Shown here piece after piece: positions 12,401 to 22,587 of a DNA stretch of 64,000 nucleotides (positions are counted from its first letter, which is position 1; each line of letters begins with the position of its first letter). The notes beneath the pieces are model-generated. The model made no database searches. It worked only from the letters and a program-made list of their open reading frames with translations, and was not told where the DNA came from. This DNA comes from Biomphalaria glabrata. Taxonomy: Eukaryota > Mollusca > Gastropoda > Planorbidae. The DNA lies in assembly GCF_947242115.1 (NCBI RefSeq), contig NC_074715.1, positions 31,757,086 to 31,821,085 on the forward strand. The letters run 5' to 3'. The translations under genes and the position numbers were made by a program.

Positions 12401-14053
12401 GTAAAACTTTCATTTTGCATTTAAGAAAGTTAATTTTGATTTCATTTTGACTTTTTCTTGTAGTTTTAATTTCCCTTTTTAGGTTTATCATAGATCAATA
12501 ATTTTTTTTCCCAGATAATTCTTCACCTAAAAACTCTGATTCTGAATCTGAAAGTGATAAAGTAAAAAAAAATTCAAAGTAAGTTTCTAGACAAGGTTCT
12601 TGAGGTGTTTTTTTCACTGTAGGCTTAGTGTCTTTATTTTTTTATTTGTTTTATATTTATTTTTTTTACAAATGAAGGACAAGATTAGAAAAAATAATTC
12701 TCAATGAAATTAAAAAAAAAAAAAAAAAGTATTGCTTTTTCATTAAATATATTTTTATTTTTATTCCGTAGTATACTAATATCATTTAGTGCTGCTTATA
12801 GCAACTTGTCTATTCATAAATGTCATTTCTGTTAGAGTTACAGAAAAAAAAGATAAATCACCAGCTGAGATGAAAAAAACAATAACTTCTAGTGCAATTA
12901 AAGAGGATGATCCGTTTGCTAGATCAACTGATGAAGAAGATGATGGAGATGAAAGTACACAAAATAATTCTACTGCACATAACATTGATGACAATATTGA
13001 CTCAGGACTGCCAGATTTACCAGATTTTTTTACTGACAAAGTATTTTTCTTCTATGGAGAAATGGAAGCTGCAGAGAAAAGACTATTAACAAGATACATA
13101 GCTGCCTACAATGGGTAAGTACACAGTATATATATTATATATATTAATATATTGCTTAAAATAAATTCCCTTTTTTTTTTGTTTGTTTTTTTGTATAGCC
13201 AATAGCTTAACAAGGTTACACTAAGTGATTGTCCTTACTTTCCTATTTCTATTTAGAACTGGGTGGGTTAAAAATGAGGAAAAAAATTACCAGCAAGATT
13301 CATTCTCATACCCTTAGTTTAGTATCTGTTTCCTTTACCTGCCCTGCAACCTAAATATCTGCTAAATCCTCACTTTGCCATTAGCATTGATTTGTTTGTT
13401 CTAAATGATGTTTTGTTTTTACTTACTCCTTCAGTGAAGTCTCACACTATATCTCCAAAGCTGTCAATTTTGTGGTCACTTCAAAACAATGGGATTCAAA
13501 CTTTGACCAAGTAACTAGTTGCTTTTTTGAACATTAATTTTCAGCACTATTAGTACTACAATTATTTGTTATTTGTGTGTTTAAATAATCAAAAGAAGTG
13601 AAAGTTGAGATAAATGAAATGCCCTCCTAGGGCTTGACTGGAATTTTGATAAAAATGATTAAAGTTTCAGTACAACAGAGTTTGATAGAACAAAATCTAT
13701 ATAGGTGATGTTGCCTAGCACAAATCTTCCTCTGGAAAGCAGGAAATTTAGCACGCTCCAAACTCACTTACCCAGTAAATAATCTGCAGTCCACAGGTTA
13801 TACCCGAAAGCCAAGCAACCAAACACACATACTTATAAACAAAGAAAAACCTTTGCCAACTTTCATTGTCATACTGCCAGTAATCCATAAACAGATTGGC
13901 TTAAGTCTTAAAACTAATACTAACACTTTCTTGTTTTTACTACAGGCCATGTCAGAAAATCCCAGTCTTATCTTTGTGAAACCCAAGTGGATCTATGCAT
14001 GCCATGAAAAAAACAAGCTCATGCCATATCAGCATCATGTCATTATTCCCTGA
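3495..14053 (+). CDS. XRCC1: XRCC1, DNA single-strand break repair scaffold (15 exons)
   Basis: Coding exons: 3495-3545, 5821-5913, 6242-6349, 6786-6944, 7371-7433, 8654-8771, 9253-9359, 10389-10551, 10819-10987, 11099-11212, 11424-11548, 12515-12578, 12836-13114, 13435-13510, 13946-14053. All junctions are GT-AG with matching phases; the product is about 598 residues (human about 633). The start MPDIELQHIVSCSS matches the family N-terminus, so ATG 3495 is chosen. Residues 1-157 form the N-terminal domain that binds DNA polymerase beta (SIDIGNEGSAFVE, ASSFMSPLESR, VRMFGPD, WDRIKIVCSQP). BRCT1 lies near 302-385 (FVLSGFENP, GAKYRPDW, WIKDCY) and is the PARP/poly-ADP-ribose contact in the family. 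An acidic Ser/Thr patch near 475 (FARSTDEEDD) corresponds to the CK2-phosphorylated site that binds FHA domains of PNKP, aprataxin and APLF. BRCT2, near 512-598, pairs with DNA ligase III. A basic KKRP near 223 is a possible nuclear signal. Cys12 is present but the position of human Cys20 is Pro. Exon 7 has a NAGCAG acceptor that may be used alternatively. Confidence 0.96.
3590..3645 (+). repeat. 3' tail fragment of SINE family B
   Basis: The phrase AAGGTCTGAAAGGGGAACTT followed by a T-rich run matches the tail of the fuller SINE copies near 8050-8300 and 57680-57960. Only the tail is left, in XRCC1 intron 1. The rest of intron 1 (3646-4839) is AT-rich with no feature I can name. Confidence 0.5.
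4840..5330 (-). mobile_element. LINE 3' fragment, non-LTR retrotransposon C-terminus
   Basis: Minus-strand translation gives the C-terminal module common to many LINE polyproteins: WLRRILIFSYRDRVSIKEIL, then CHMKFAGHVLIQKELF, VAMTWRPIQGKRKQGRPR and TWEEASDIASERSLW. The 5' portion with the reverse transcriptase core is absent and an internal stop separates the two halves. It sits inside XRCC1 intron 1. A related fragment lies at 19080-19400 on the plus strand. Clade not assigned. Confidence 0.75.
8050..8300 (-). mobile_element. tRNA-derived SINE (family B)
   Basis: On the minus strand the element begins with a tRNA-like head: A box in GTGGCTGAGTGGAAAAGCAC and B box GGTTCAAATCC, about the right distance apart for a Ser/Leu-like tRNA. 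A unique body follows and then the tail AGATCACAAGATCTGAAAGG. It lies in XRCC1 intron 5. A second long copy is at 57680-57960 and tail fragments are at 3590 and 14735. Confidence 0.8.
9700..10280 (+). mobile_element. Degraded LINE C-terminal fragment
   Basis: Plus-strand pieces read FNYLRMVLDSKLNFTTNTDYI and, further on, a region resembling the AWYGN...KLLKILNVA segment of CR1/Rex-like LINE reverse transcriptases. Several stops and frame changes show an old copy. It lies in XRCC1 intron 7. The same type of LINE tail, better preserved, is at 29299-29960. Confidence 0.5.
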
Positions 14054-14143
14054 CACTTGCTCTACTCCCAATGTAGATTGTGGTGTAGTTATGTCCCTCG
14101 TTGCAATGTAAATAATTTCATGTTTTTATCTTCTTTTTAGATA

Positions 14144-14149
14144 AATAAA
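14144..14149 (+). terminator. Candidate XRCC1 polyadenylation signal
   Basis: An AATAAA lies about 90 bp after the XRCC1 stop codon, within GATAAATAAACAATGG. The spacing suits a short 3' UTR. The cleavage site itself cannot be read from the sequence. Confidence 0.5.
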
Positions 14150-14159
14150 CAATGGTTTA

Positions 14160-14940
14160 AAAAAATGATTCATTTGGACTCTTAAATGTTCTTAGCTAGT
14201 AGTGTAGTTGGCACTTTCCATTTTTGATACATTAATGGAGGCTTTGAATACTACTGAAACTAATCCATGCCACAAAACATTTGGGGGCGAAAAAATAAAA
14301 AAAAACAGCTATTAATCCAATTCATATTTTATTATTCTTATTAATTATTTGAGATTATTTTATAAATAAAAAAACAACTTCAGAAATAATATGGAATACT
14401 TAAAATATATTCTTAAAGTGTTCAATGAAAAATAAATAGGAGTTTCAAAGCCTGCATCAAACTGCTTTTCACCAGATCTAGAAGAACTTGAGAACTTGGG
14501 TTTTCTGCATCGTTGCAAGCCCTACATCACAAATTAATTGCATGGTGCAATGCGGTCCCTCAAAACTTGGTGCCCACCCCAGTACAAGAAAAAGTATTGA
14601 ATCTGCCCATGACAGGCATGCAAGGAATCCAACTAGGTCTTAGCCCTGCAAAATAGTGCACTTTCCCTTGATCTTTTACTTCGAAGGATAGCCTTTACTA
14701 TAATGTACAGTCATTAACTATGGGGCGAACCCTAGTTACCCTTTAGATTGCAAGGTCTGGAAGGGGTACTTTTTTTACCCTAGTTATAAGAAAGCTTTAA
14801 ATGGTGTTTTAGATAGCTTTTTTTTTTTTTAATTTAGCGAATGCTAATTAGCCTTTCATTTTATAAAAAAATTATGGGAAATTAAGACGACTACAAAATT
14901 ATAACAAAATAAACAAGTAGTTCTTACATCTATTTCAATA
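14160..14940. other. Intergenic, mostly unassigned; SINE B tail at about 14735-14790
   Basis: No reading frame with recognisable motifs. The phrase TTGCAAGGTCTGGAAGGGGTACTTTTTTTACC near 14748 resembles the tail of SINE family B. A GC-richer patch near 14500-14660 may be an old repeat fragment, but I cannot place it. Confidence 0.35.
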
Positions 14941-14948
14941 TTCTATTT

Positions 14949-16330
14949 TCAGGGCACGGGATAAAATGTGCCTATATCAGTTAACATATTTTCAAAGGCT
15001 TCTTCACATGTTCTACCTCGAAGTTCTCGCCACAGAATTTCATCTTGGTGTTTCTTCCGTCGAACACCAAAGTGTTTCTCTTCTGCTTCAGCTCCTGTCC
15101 TTGACTATCACAGGCTGAATGTCGTGTTTCTCCTGATTGGATGGAATTTTCTTTCAGATACATTGTGCAGACGCCTTCGAAAGAAGTGTACCATTTGAGA
15201 ATCGTGACGCTAGAATGTTTTAACATTTCTATGGCTACTCTGCTTGGGGTCGATACGCTCCAAAAGTAAAGTAGAAAAATAAAGTCAGATAAGGACAATG
15301 GAGAACGTGAAAGAATGCTGCCAGCTCTAATGGACATTTTTCTTGACTTGTGTGATGGACATCTGAAAATCATCTGTGAATAATACAAGAAGAAAGCATT
15401 TTTTAAAGGCTATTTGAATAAATTATTTTGCTAATGTAAGTGGGGAGGTATTAACTAATTGGCTGCGCTATTCAATATTAGACCCTCATAGATATATTAA
15501 TTTTTATTCAGAACAAAACAAAATTATAGATACTCCTAATTTTTATTCAGAACAAAACAAAATTATAGATACTCCTAATTTTTATTCAGAACAAAACAAA
15601 ATTATAGATACTCCTAATTTTTATTCAGAACAAAACAAAGTGTAAATAGAGTTGAAGCCCACATTTTGTATAGTTCTTCATGATAGTGACTATAAGTCAT
15701 GTAATATTAGTAGTAGCTAGAGATCTCTCACAAAGTCATACATGACACCATTGACAGAGATGGCGAAAAAGAGAAAAATTGGCCACCGGCAAACAATGAT
15801 TTAGTCTGCTTTGAAAGTGACAAAATCTATTTATAGATCAAAGTAGGTCACGTGAAATAGGCTTAATGTTCTCCTCCTTAACCGTAGGACAATTTTGTTT
15901 TCTCGTTTTGATGCGTGTGATCCTTGCAAACATAAAGTAACTCAGTTTTGCCCGGCCAGTGACCAATTGTTCCTACGCCAACATACCATAACCATAGATA
16001 GCTGTCTGGTCATGTGGTACGTGCTCTGGACTGTCTTTGCGATGCTCATGCGGGAGATTTAGACTATAGGAACACCCGAAACATATAAAACAAATAGAGC
16101 TCGTGTTTTTGTTTCCCAGTCCTTTTTGACCGGTTTACAAACTAGCTGGAACAAAAAAAAAACCTAGTAAAAACCTAATACTTGGTGATATTTGTAATGG
16201 GACTTACTTTGTCATGACGATCAGCACTTTTAATTTCATTCATAGCTCGCTCACAAGTGGGGCAGTTTGGAGGCGTTTTTCTCAAAATATTGTGAGTTGG
16301 AGAAAAGTTCGCGCTCTTTCCAAATCACTT
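14949..16330 (-). mobile_element. Merlin (IS1016/ISXO2-like) DNA transposon remnant
   Basis: Three minus-strand segments match ISXO2-like transposases. A first piece (about 16330-16216) encodes a zinc-ribbon-like NCPTCERAM and ends at a GTAAGT donor. A second (15373 down to about 15045) starts after a CAG acceptor and reads FRCPSHKSRKMSIRAGS, FIFLLYFWSV, LKHSSVTILKWY and VCTMYLKEN. The C-terminal end, in another frame, reads DEILWRELRGRTCEEAFEN and MLTDIGTFYPVP and stops at 14951. The central catalytic DDE region is missing, so it is an internally deleted copy. I could not define its terminal repeats. Confidence 0.7.
15501..15656. repeat. Minisatellite, four copies of 39 bp
   Basis: Copies start at 15501, 15540, 15579 and 15618, each TTTTTATTCAGAACAAAACA followed by AAATTATAGATACTCCTAA; the last copy is incomplete. 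Copies are almost identical, so expansion is recent. It lies in the intron-like gap of the Merlin remnant. Confidence 0.9.
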
Positions 16331-16580
16331 GCAATGTGAACAACTTCCGTGAGATGCATGATAAGATAAGATTTTCTTTGAAATATTAAATACACGTGGA
16401 ACTTATTTTATAATTAATTTTTCTAAATCTCTGGTAATATTGATTCTACGTGTTTCAATACCCTCAGGACAAGCTGGGTTTTTTGTGTTTTTTTTTTGCA
16501 ACCTTTAAATCTTAAAGTAAACAATGTAGTATTTAGCCCACGTTATCAGACACCGTCACACCGAATAGGTTCTTTCATAG

Positions 16581-16801
16581 CAGGAACGGTCTTACAGATT
16601 GCGGGGCCCTATGCGAAACGGTTTGCGCGAGTCCTATTCTAGGTTGTGATAAGGATAATAAGTGAAAATTAAGATTTTGTATTAGAAAATAAATTCGTCT
16701 TTGCATTTTATTCATACTTTACTAAGTACAAAATCACTGTCAAATGAAAGTGCGGGGCCCACTGCGGCCGCATAGGTTGCAGTGGCCTAAGAGAGGACCT
16801 G
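16581..16801. mobile_element. Short non-autonomous hAT element (family 1), 221 bp
   Basis: Perfect 8-bp target duplications TTTCATAG flank it at 16573-16580 and 16802-16809. Both ends begin CAGG and then run into GGGGCCC-rich subterminal sequence with the phrases CTATGCGAAACGG on the left and CTATGCGGCCGC on the right. The longer element at 31313-31994 has the same end sequences in opposite orientation, so this copy looks like its deletion derivative. Confidence 0.8.
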
Positions 16802-17267
16802 TTTCATAGGATGTATTGTACTATTCAGACTATTCTACTTTGAAACACAGACTATTGAAGTTTTTAGTAATGATTTAAAAATGATTTATAAATAGGTGCA
16901 TACCATGGGCGTAGCCAGGGGGGGGGGGTCCGACCTCCCCCCCACCCGACGTAATTGAGTGACTGATTTTTTGCTTTGATTTTGTTTATTTTAGGTGAGA
17001 TTTTAATACTAAACCATCACTTGTCCTAGCGCAGCCAACTTAAAACCCCCTACCAGGGGGGGTTTTGCAGTTAAACTCCCCTCTTCTATAAAACAAAACA
17101 AAAAATAATGCAAACGACAATCCCCAAATTCCAAGAGCATAGCTAAGGAATATTTAGATTTTAAAACCCCCTCGAAATTTACTATACCCCCCCCCACCTC
17201 TTCAATATAAAAAAGCTAAGTACACACTCAAAATTCTATGAGAGTAGTCAAAGGGGTTTTGAGTTTA

Positions 17268-18391
17268 GGTGACCGGTCATTTCATCCCCGGTCACTTCAT
17301 CCCTGGCCGTTTAGGTGACCGGTCATTTCATCCCCGGTCACTTCATCCCCGGTCATTTCATCCCCGGTCATTTCATCCCCTGGTCACTTCATCCCCTGGT
17401 CACTTTATCCCCCGGTCACTTCATCCCCGGTCATTTCATCCCCAATTAAATATTTTATATATAAATATGATTCTGTAGAATGCTTTTTGACATTTTATGA
17501 CTTGTTACTAATGCGTTTATAGTGTTTCCTCTTCCACTTTGTTTTCTTAATGAGAAATCTTATATTGTATTGTAAATCTGGGTGTGTACTTAGCTATAGC
17601 GCTTCTAATGGATGTGGGGGTTGTAATATAATATTATCCGGATAGAAGGCCAAGTTTGGTGGAAGTAGTAAAAAATCATTTGAGAGATAGAAGTGCGATT
17701 AGAATAATTATGATCATCCCGCTGATAACTTATCATCAAAGGCCAAGATGTGGTGCAAGTAGAGGAAATCTTTTGAGAGATAGAAGTGCGATTACAATAA
17801 TTATGATCATGCCGCTGATAACTTATTATCAAAGGCCAAGATGTGGTGCAAGTAGAGGAAATCTTTTGAGAGATAGAAGTGCGATTACAATAATTATGAT
17901 CATGCCGCTGATAACTTATCATCAAAGGCCAAGGTGTGGTGAAAGTACGACCATGTTTCACTTTATTTTATTTTTCAATCGCTCTTTCTTGAAAATGGGC
18001 ACGTCATTTTTAGCCTTGAAATAAGGTTTTATTTTTTTCTCATAAAGGCGGAGTTTACCCATCCTCGGGATATCATGTCGCCTGTCTAAGTTTTGCTTTA
18101 ATTCCTTTTAAACATTAATGTGTTACAGTTTTGTCATTTAAATAAAAAATGAATACATTAAATATTGCTAATTTCAGGATTTTTAAAATTACAATTTGTT
18201 AGATAAAAATGATCAGATGATGAAAATATCAGGGGATGAAATGACCGGGGATGAAGTGACCAGGGGATTAAATGACCGCGGATGAAGTGACCGGGGGATG
18301 AAGTGACCAGGGGATGAAGTGACCGGGGATGAAGTGACCAGGGATGAAATGACCGGAGATGAAGTGACCGGGGATGAAATGACCGGGAACC
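17268..18391. mobile_element. Nested DNA transposon with inverted arrays of a short subterminal repeat
   Basis: 8-bp duplications TGAGTTTA lie at 17260-17267 and 18392-18399. The ends are GGTGACCGG and the complement of GGTTCCCGG. Each end is built of many tandem copies of a roughly 15-bp unit, GGTCATTTCATCCCC (variant GGTCACTTCATCCCC), reading inward on the left (17268-17445) and in reverse complement on the right (18230-18391). Multiple subterminal repeats of this kind suit transposase-binding arrays. The superfamily could be hAT or another with 8-bp duplications; no transposase remains. Confidence 0.75.
17648..17955. repeat. 93-bp tandem repeat, three copies plus a partial
   Basis: Units begin GGCCAAG at 17648, 17741, 17834 and 17927. 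The second and third units differ at very few positions; the first is more diverged. As 93 is divisible by 3, both strands stay open across the array, which explains the long frames there; they are not genes. The array is the core of the nested element at 17268-18391. Confidence 0.9.
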
Positions 18392-18399
18392 TGAGTTTA

Positions 18400-19000
18400 A
18401 CCCCCCCCCCCACCCCCACCTTCAGCAGGTTTGAAGCTTAAAAAATACATCTTCTTTATATTAAAAAAAATGCTATGAGCGTAGCCAAAGAGGGTTTTGA
18501 GTTTAAACCCCCTTCAGCGGGGTTTCCAGCTAAAAAATACCTCTTCAATATAAAAAAAAGTAAATTACGCACTCGAAATGCTATTAGGTAGCCAAAGAGG
18601 GTTTTGAGTTTAAACCCCCTTCAGCGGGGTTTCCAGCTAAAAAAAAAGTACCTCTTCAATATAAAAAAAAGTAAATTACTCCCTCTAAATGCTATTTCGT
18701 AGCTAAGTCAAGGGTTTTTTTGAGTTTAAACCCCCTTCCTCCAGATGGCTTTTTTTTTTTTAAGTTTAAAACCCCTCCAGATGAAATCCCCCCACAAAGG
18801 GTTTTGAGGTTGAAAACCCCCTCTTCAATATTATTCTAAAGCAAACTACTCTCACCTAATTCTATGAGCTTAGCTAAATGCGGTTTTATATTTGTTAAAA
18901 AATACTCCAGAGATTTTTTTAGTTTAAAACCCCTCAACAGATGATTTTGACGATAAAACTTTCCTTTTCGATATAAAATCTAAAGTAAACTACAGTCACC
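18400..19000. repeat. Diverged tandem block, period about 108-120 bp
   Basis: Repeated phrases such as GTAGCCAAAGAGGGTTTTGAG (truncated in some copies) followed by AAACCCCCTTCAGCGGGG, TACCTCTTCAATATAAAAA and GTAAATTAC recur with starts near 18481, 18589 and 18709, then decay. The same phrases are found at 17020-17220 and 59230-59400, so the block belongs to this hAT-like family. Confidence 0.75.
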
Positions 19001-19079
19001 TAATTCCAAGAGAGGTTACAAATTTCTACCAGTGGCTGAATAGTCTGCCAAAATTGAAAAATACTAAATGTGGCTCAAC

Positions 19080-19400
19080 AAAGATAGATAGCTAAGACGG
19101 ATTTTAGGAGTCCGTTATAGAGATCGGGTCTCAATTAAGGAAATCATATGCCGAACTGGGAGTCGACCCTTAGTAAGTTTGTGACAAAGCGTAGAAATGA
19201 TGTTTGCGGGACATGTTCTCCGACAAAATGAATTACGCATACAAAGAGTTGCGATGACATGGAGGATATTACGAGGACATCGCAAACAGGAACATCCTAG
19301 TACAACTTCACGCCACACTTTCATAGAGGTCTTCAGAGCAGGTGGGAAGAGGCTTCATACATTGCCAGTGACAGAATTTTGTGGAAACAGCTTTCCGCCC
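19080..19400 (+). mobile_element. LINE C-terminal fragment
   Basis: Plus-strand translation gives LRRILGVRYRDRVSIKEII, MMFAGHVLRQNELRIQRVAM, TWRILRGHRKQEHPS and a tail resembling CANGAGGSN. It is the same LINE family as 4840-5330. It has in-frame stops and is truncated at the 5' side. It is nested in the 16904-19804 element. Confidence 0.7.
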
Positions 19401-19939
19401 AATGCGCCAAACGGCGCGGGAGGATCTAATTCAGTAAGAATGGCACATTACTAGGTTTATGAAATAAATCTTTTTAATAACAGGATAATGCATGCCTCAG
19501 AATATGTATTTTTTTGGCTTTCAATACCAGAAATAGTGCTTGACGGTGGGGACTCCTCCCCCCTCCCCCGTGCTGGGGGAGCTCACAGCTCTCCCCCAGA
19601 CCCCATTGTCTACAATTTTTCCACTAACTCCAGGAAGAACCTATTCTCGGGTACAATGAACATCATCCGAAGGAATGAAGGGTCAGAATTTAATAAAGAT
19701 TAATAATATATACACATACAAACATATATATATATATAATTTATTTTTAACAGGGGGTGGGGATAAACCCTCCACCCCCGAAAAAATTCCTGGCTACGCC
19801 CATGGTGCATACACTATATGTACACCTAATTATCACATAGGTCTATATAAATTTATGTGAACTTTACGCATATTTTCCTGCAGAAAGGACATAATCATAA
19901 TGTAACAATCCAAAGCAAAATACTTTGAAGCATATAGGC

Positions 19940-21140
19940 CTTTACCTTACCTTTTACCTTTACCTATCCCTTAGTCTGTTGGACCGTTGGGGCACCAGGC
20001 AAGATTTGTCGACCGTCTTTCTCCATTCCTCCCTCTTTTTTGCCTTGTTCAGAACCTCTCTCAATGGCAGGCCTGTCCATTCTTTACTGTTGTCCTCCCA
20101 TCGCTTTTTCTGTCTGCCTCTTCTTCTTTCCCTGGCACTGTTCCCTGAAGAAAGGTCTTTGCGAGCCCCGTAGATCTCGTAATGTGGCCAAAGGTTTTAA
20201 GCTTTCGTTTTTTCACAATAGTAAGCAGGTCGTCATGAGCTCCGATCGCTACAGTAACCCTGTCTCTGATTTCTTGGTTTGTGATGCGGTCTTTGAATGT
20301 GATGCCTAGGATCCTTCTGTAGCATCTCAATTCCATTGCTAGGATCCTCCTCTCAAGCTCTGCATTCAACGTCCACGACTCACAAGCATATAAAAATGTG
20401 GCCATGACCAGAGAGCGCATCAGTCTAATTTTGGTGCCGAGGGCTAAGCCCTTATCTTTCCATATTATTTTAAGTTTTGAAAGGGCTGCTGTGGACTGTG
20501 CTATTCGGGCCAATAATTCGGGTTTTGTTCCCTCATCTGAGACAATAGCTCCGAGGTATTTGAAGCTGTTAACACTAGTTAGCTTTTCACCTCCAATACT
20601 GATGCCTCTTTTAAAGCCCTGATGGCTATTGGTCATAATTTGAGTTTTTTCGGCATTTATTTGCATGCCATATGCTGCGGAAGTCTTGTCAATGCGCATC
20701 ACCAGGTCAGCTAGTTCTTCTTCTGTCCCTGCTAGGCCGTCAATGTCATCTGCGAAGCGCAAATTAGTAATTCTTCTTCCTCCAATGCTAACAGTACCTT
20801 CATAGCCCTCGAGGGCATCTTCCATTATCCTTTAAAGGAAGATATTGAAGAGTGTTGGTGACAGTAGGCAGCCTTGTCTTACTCCAACTGTGGTTTTGAA
20901 CCAGTCCCCAATATTATTGTTGAAGTACACCGCACTGGTGGCCTCCTTGTAGAGGTTCTGGATAACTTTGATTATGTTTTTATTAATGTTGTACTTTTCC
21001 ATTGTCGCCCAGAGTGCTCCGTGCCATACTCGATCGAAAGCTTTCTTGAAATCAATAAAGACATGGAAAAGATTCTCTTGGTGTTGGAGATATTTCTCAC
21101 AGAGTATTCTGAGGTTTAGGATTTGCTCTGTTGTGCTGTT
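19940..21140 (-). mobile_element. 5'-truncated LINE with reverse transcriptase
   Basis: Minus-strand translation runs through most of the reverse transcriptase palm: HVFIDFKKAFDRVWH, GVRQGCLLSPTLFNIF, NLRFADDIDGLAG (catalytic FADD), AEKTQIM and FKYLGAIVSDEG, then the thumb and C-terminal module (RLMRSLVMATFLYACESWTL, RCYRRILGITFKDRITNQEI, GHITRSTGLAKTFLQGTV). One stop falls between the GVRQGC and FADD blocks and a frame change follows the TVPGK segment. The N-terminal endonuclease and the first RT blocks are missing. The 3' end lies near 19940. Clade not assigned. Confidence 0.85.
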
Positions 21141-21610
21141 GTGCTGGGCATAAGGGGGTATTGGAAAGGGGTAGTACCTTTGATGGTCCGGCATGCTGCA
21201 CCTTTAGGTGGACGGCCTCACTGGTCCCCTTCCAACCCCTAAATCTCTCACATGTGGCTCCAAGCGCCATGCCCTGGAAAACCGCTTCAGCTGGCGGACT
21301 AAACCATGTGAGGGGGTGGTGATAACATGGCACCACTGGGCGAAAGGCCTTCTAGATTAAGGTCACCGGCCAGGGCGGAAGAGTCCCAGGATGGACTACA
21401 ACGGCCACGTGTTCAGGACCAAGGCGATCCACCTAATTGGAGGCATTCGGCTGTGGTCAGCATGGAGAGGGATGGGCGCCGCCATGCAAGTAAATAGCCC
21501 TTGTTACACCAAATGAGATGATGACCGTTAATAAACCCATACCGGCTCGGCCGTCGCCCGGGTTACCAAGGGCCGCGCCTACCGTTACAGACCAGGGCGG
21601 GGGTGAGAAG
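21141..21610. repeat. GC-rich block of unknown origin joined to the LINE
   Basis: Base composition rises sharply, with CGGCTCGGCCGTCGCCCGGG and similar runs, in a region that is otherwise AT-rich. The junction with the LINE falls just before its STTEQI codons, where the expected FGFRPGR-like sequence is absent. No coding motif or tRNA/rRNA signature is recognised. It may be another repeat that the LINE copied, or into which it inserted. Confidence 0.4.
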
Positions 21611-21619
21611 ATATAGGCC

Positions 21620-22579
21620 TAGTGATGGGCAAAAGTGAACTAAAAAGTTAGAAACTTTTAGTTTAACTAAAAAAAAAATTAGTTAAGGCCATTGTTTAAC
21701 TAGAAAAGAAGTTTAGTTAAAATTGTAGTTTAATTAATTTTTTTAGTTACTAACTAAAAAGTTTAATTAAAATTTGTACAACTTTTCAATATGTGGTCAG
21801 GGTTAAAAAGCACATCCCTATTTTCTGGTCTTGTGATATCATTAACTTTGATTATCAAAAAAATGATGCAGTTAACAACTATTTAGTCTGCATTTGAAGA
21901 GGGTAAAGTAAAATGCTGGTAGAAGTCATGGGATGAAATATCTACAATTGAAAGTAGCAGTATATAGCAGTAGCAATAAATGTTGTTAAACATTTTTTGC
22001 TAAAAGCTTCTTTGCAATATTATGATTGGGATTGTTCCGAATTAATTTTTTTTTGAGCCACGTGGTGTTGTGTAATTTCTGTTTCTAGTGGGAGTCAGAT
22101 TAGTGAGTTAGGTCAATATTTAGTCGTTTTGGTTTATGGACTACAGGAACATCAAGTACACTCTTTTTATAGTCTTAAGACATTATTATTGAGATCTAAG
22201 AATCGACAGTTAGACCTAGATAGATCTTAAAGCATTAGGATAACCAACTCTAGAAAAAAAAAATCTAATCCACACCCTCTCTTGACCATAAAATAAATAG
22301 ACTGTGTCCAACTGATTTTAACGTCTGGTCAGCTAGATATAAACACGTGCATTAACGTTTATGTAAGAAACATATTCCTTATTACTGATTTTATAATGGA
22401 TAAATATTTCAAGGTCACCCCCCCCCCAACAAAAAAGTTTGTTATACTTTAATTAATTTTCTTTAGTTTAGTTTAACTATCTTTTGACATTCATGATAAA
22501 CTAATAGTTTAACTACTTTATTTTAGTTGATATCCAGTTTTAGTTTAACTTTTAAAATTTAGTTTAGTTCCCATCACTA
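21620..22579. mobile_element. Non-autonomous hAT element, 960 bp
   Basis: Perfect 8-bp duplications TATAGGCC (21612-21619 and 22580-22587). Both ends start TAGTGATGGG, a typical hAT terminus, and are followed by AT-rich subterminal sequence dense in AGTTTAACT-type words in inverted orientation. No transposase frame is seen inside. Confidence 0.9.
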
Positions 22580-22587
22580 TATAGGCC

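Larger units (their letters stand above)
16904..19804. mobile_element. hAT-like element with CATGGGCGTAGCCAGG ends, 2.9 kb, composite
   Basis: Terminal inverted repeats of 16 bp (CATGGGCGTAGCCAGG on the left, its complement on the right) are flanked by 8-bp duplications GTGCATAC at 16896-16903 and 19805-19812. Inside are a nested element (17268-18391), diverged tandem repeats (18400-19000) and a LINE fragment (19080-19400). No transposase is recognisable, so it is non-autonomous. Related pieces occur at 25820-26392 and 59214-59480. Confidence 0.8.

Noticed and set aside
20398-20622. Plus-strand frame inside the LINE
   Set aside because: It is antisense to the clear reverse transcriptase reading frame of the LINE at 19940-21140.
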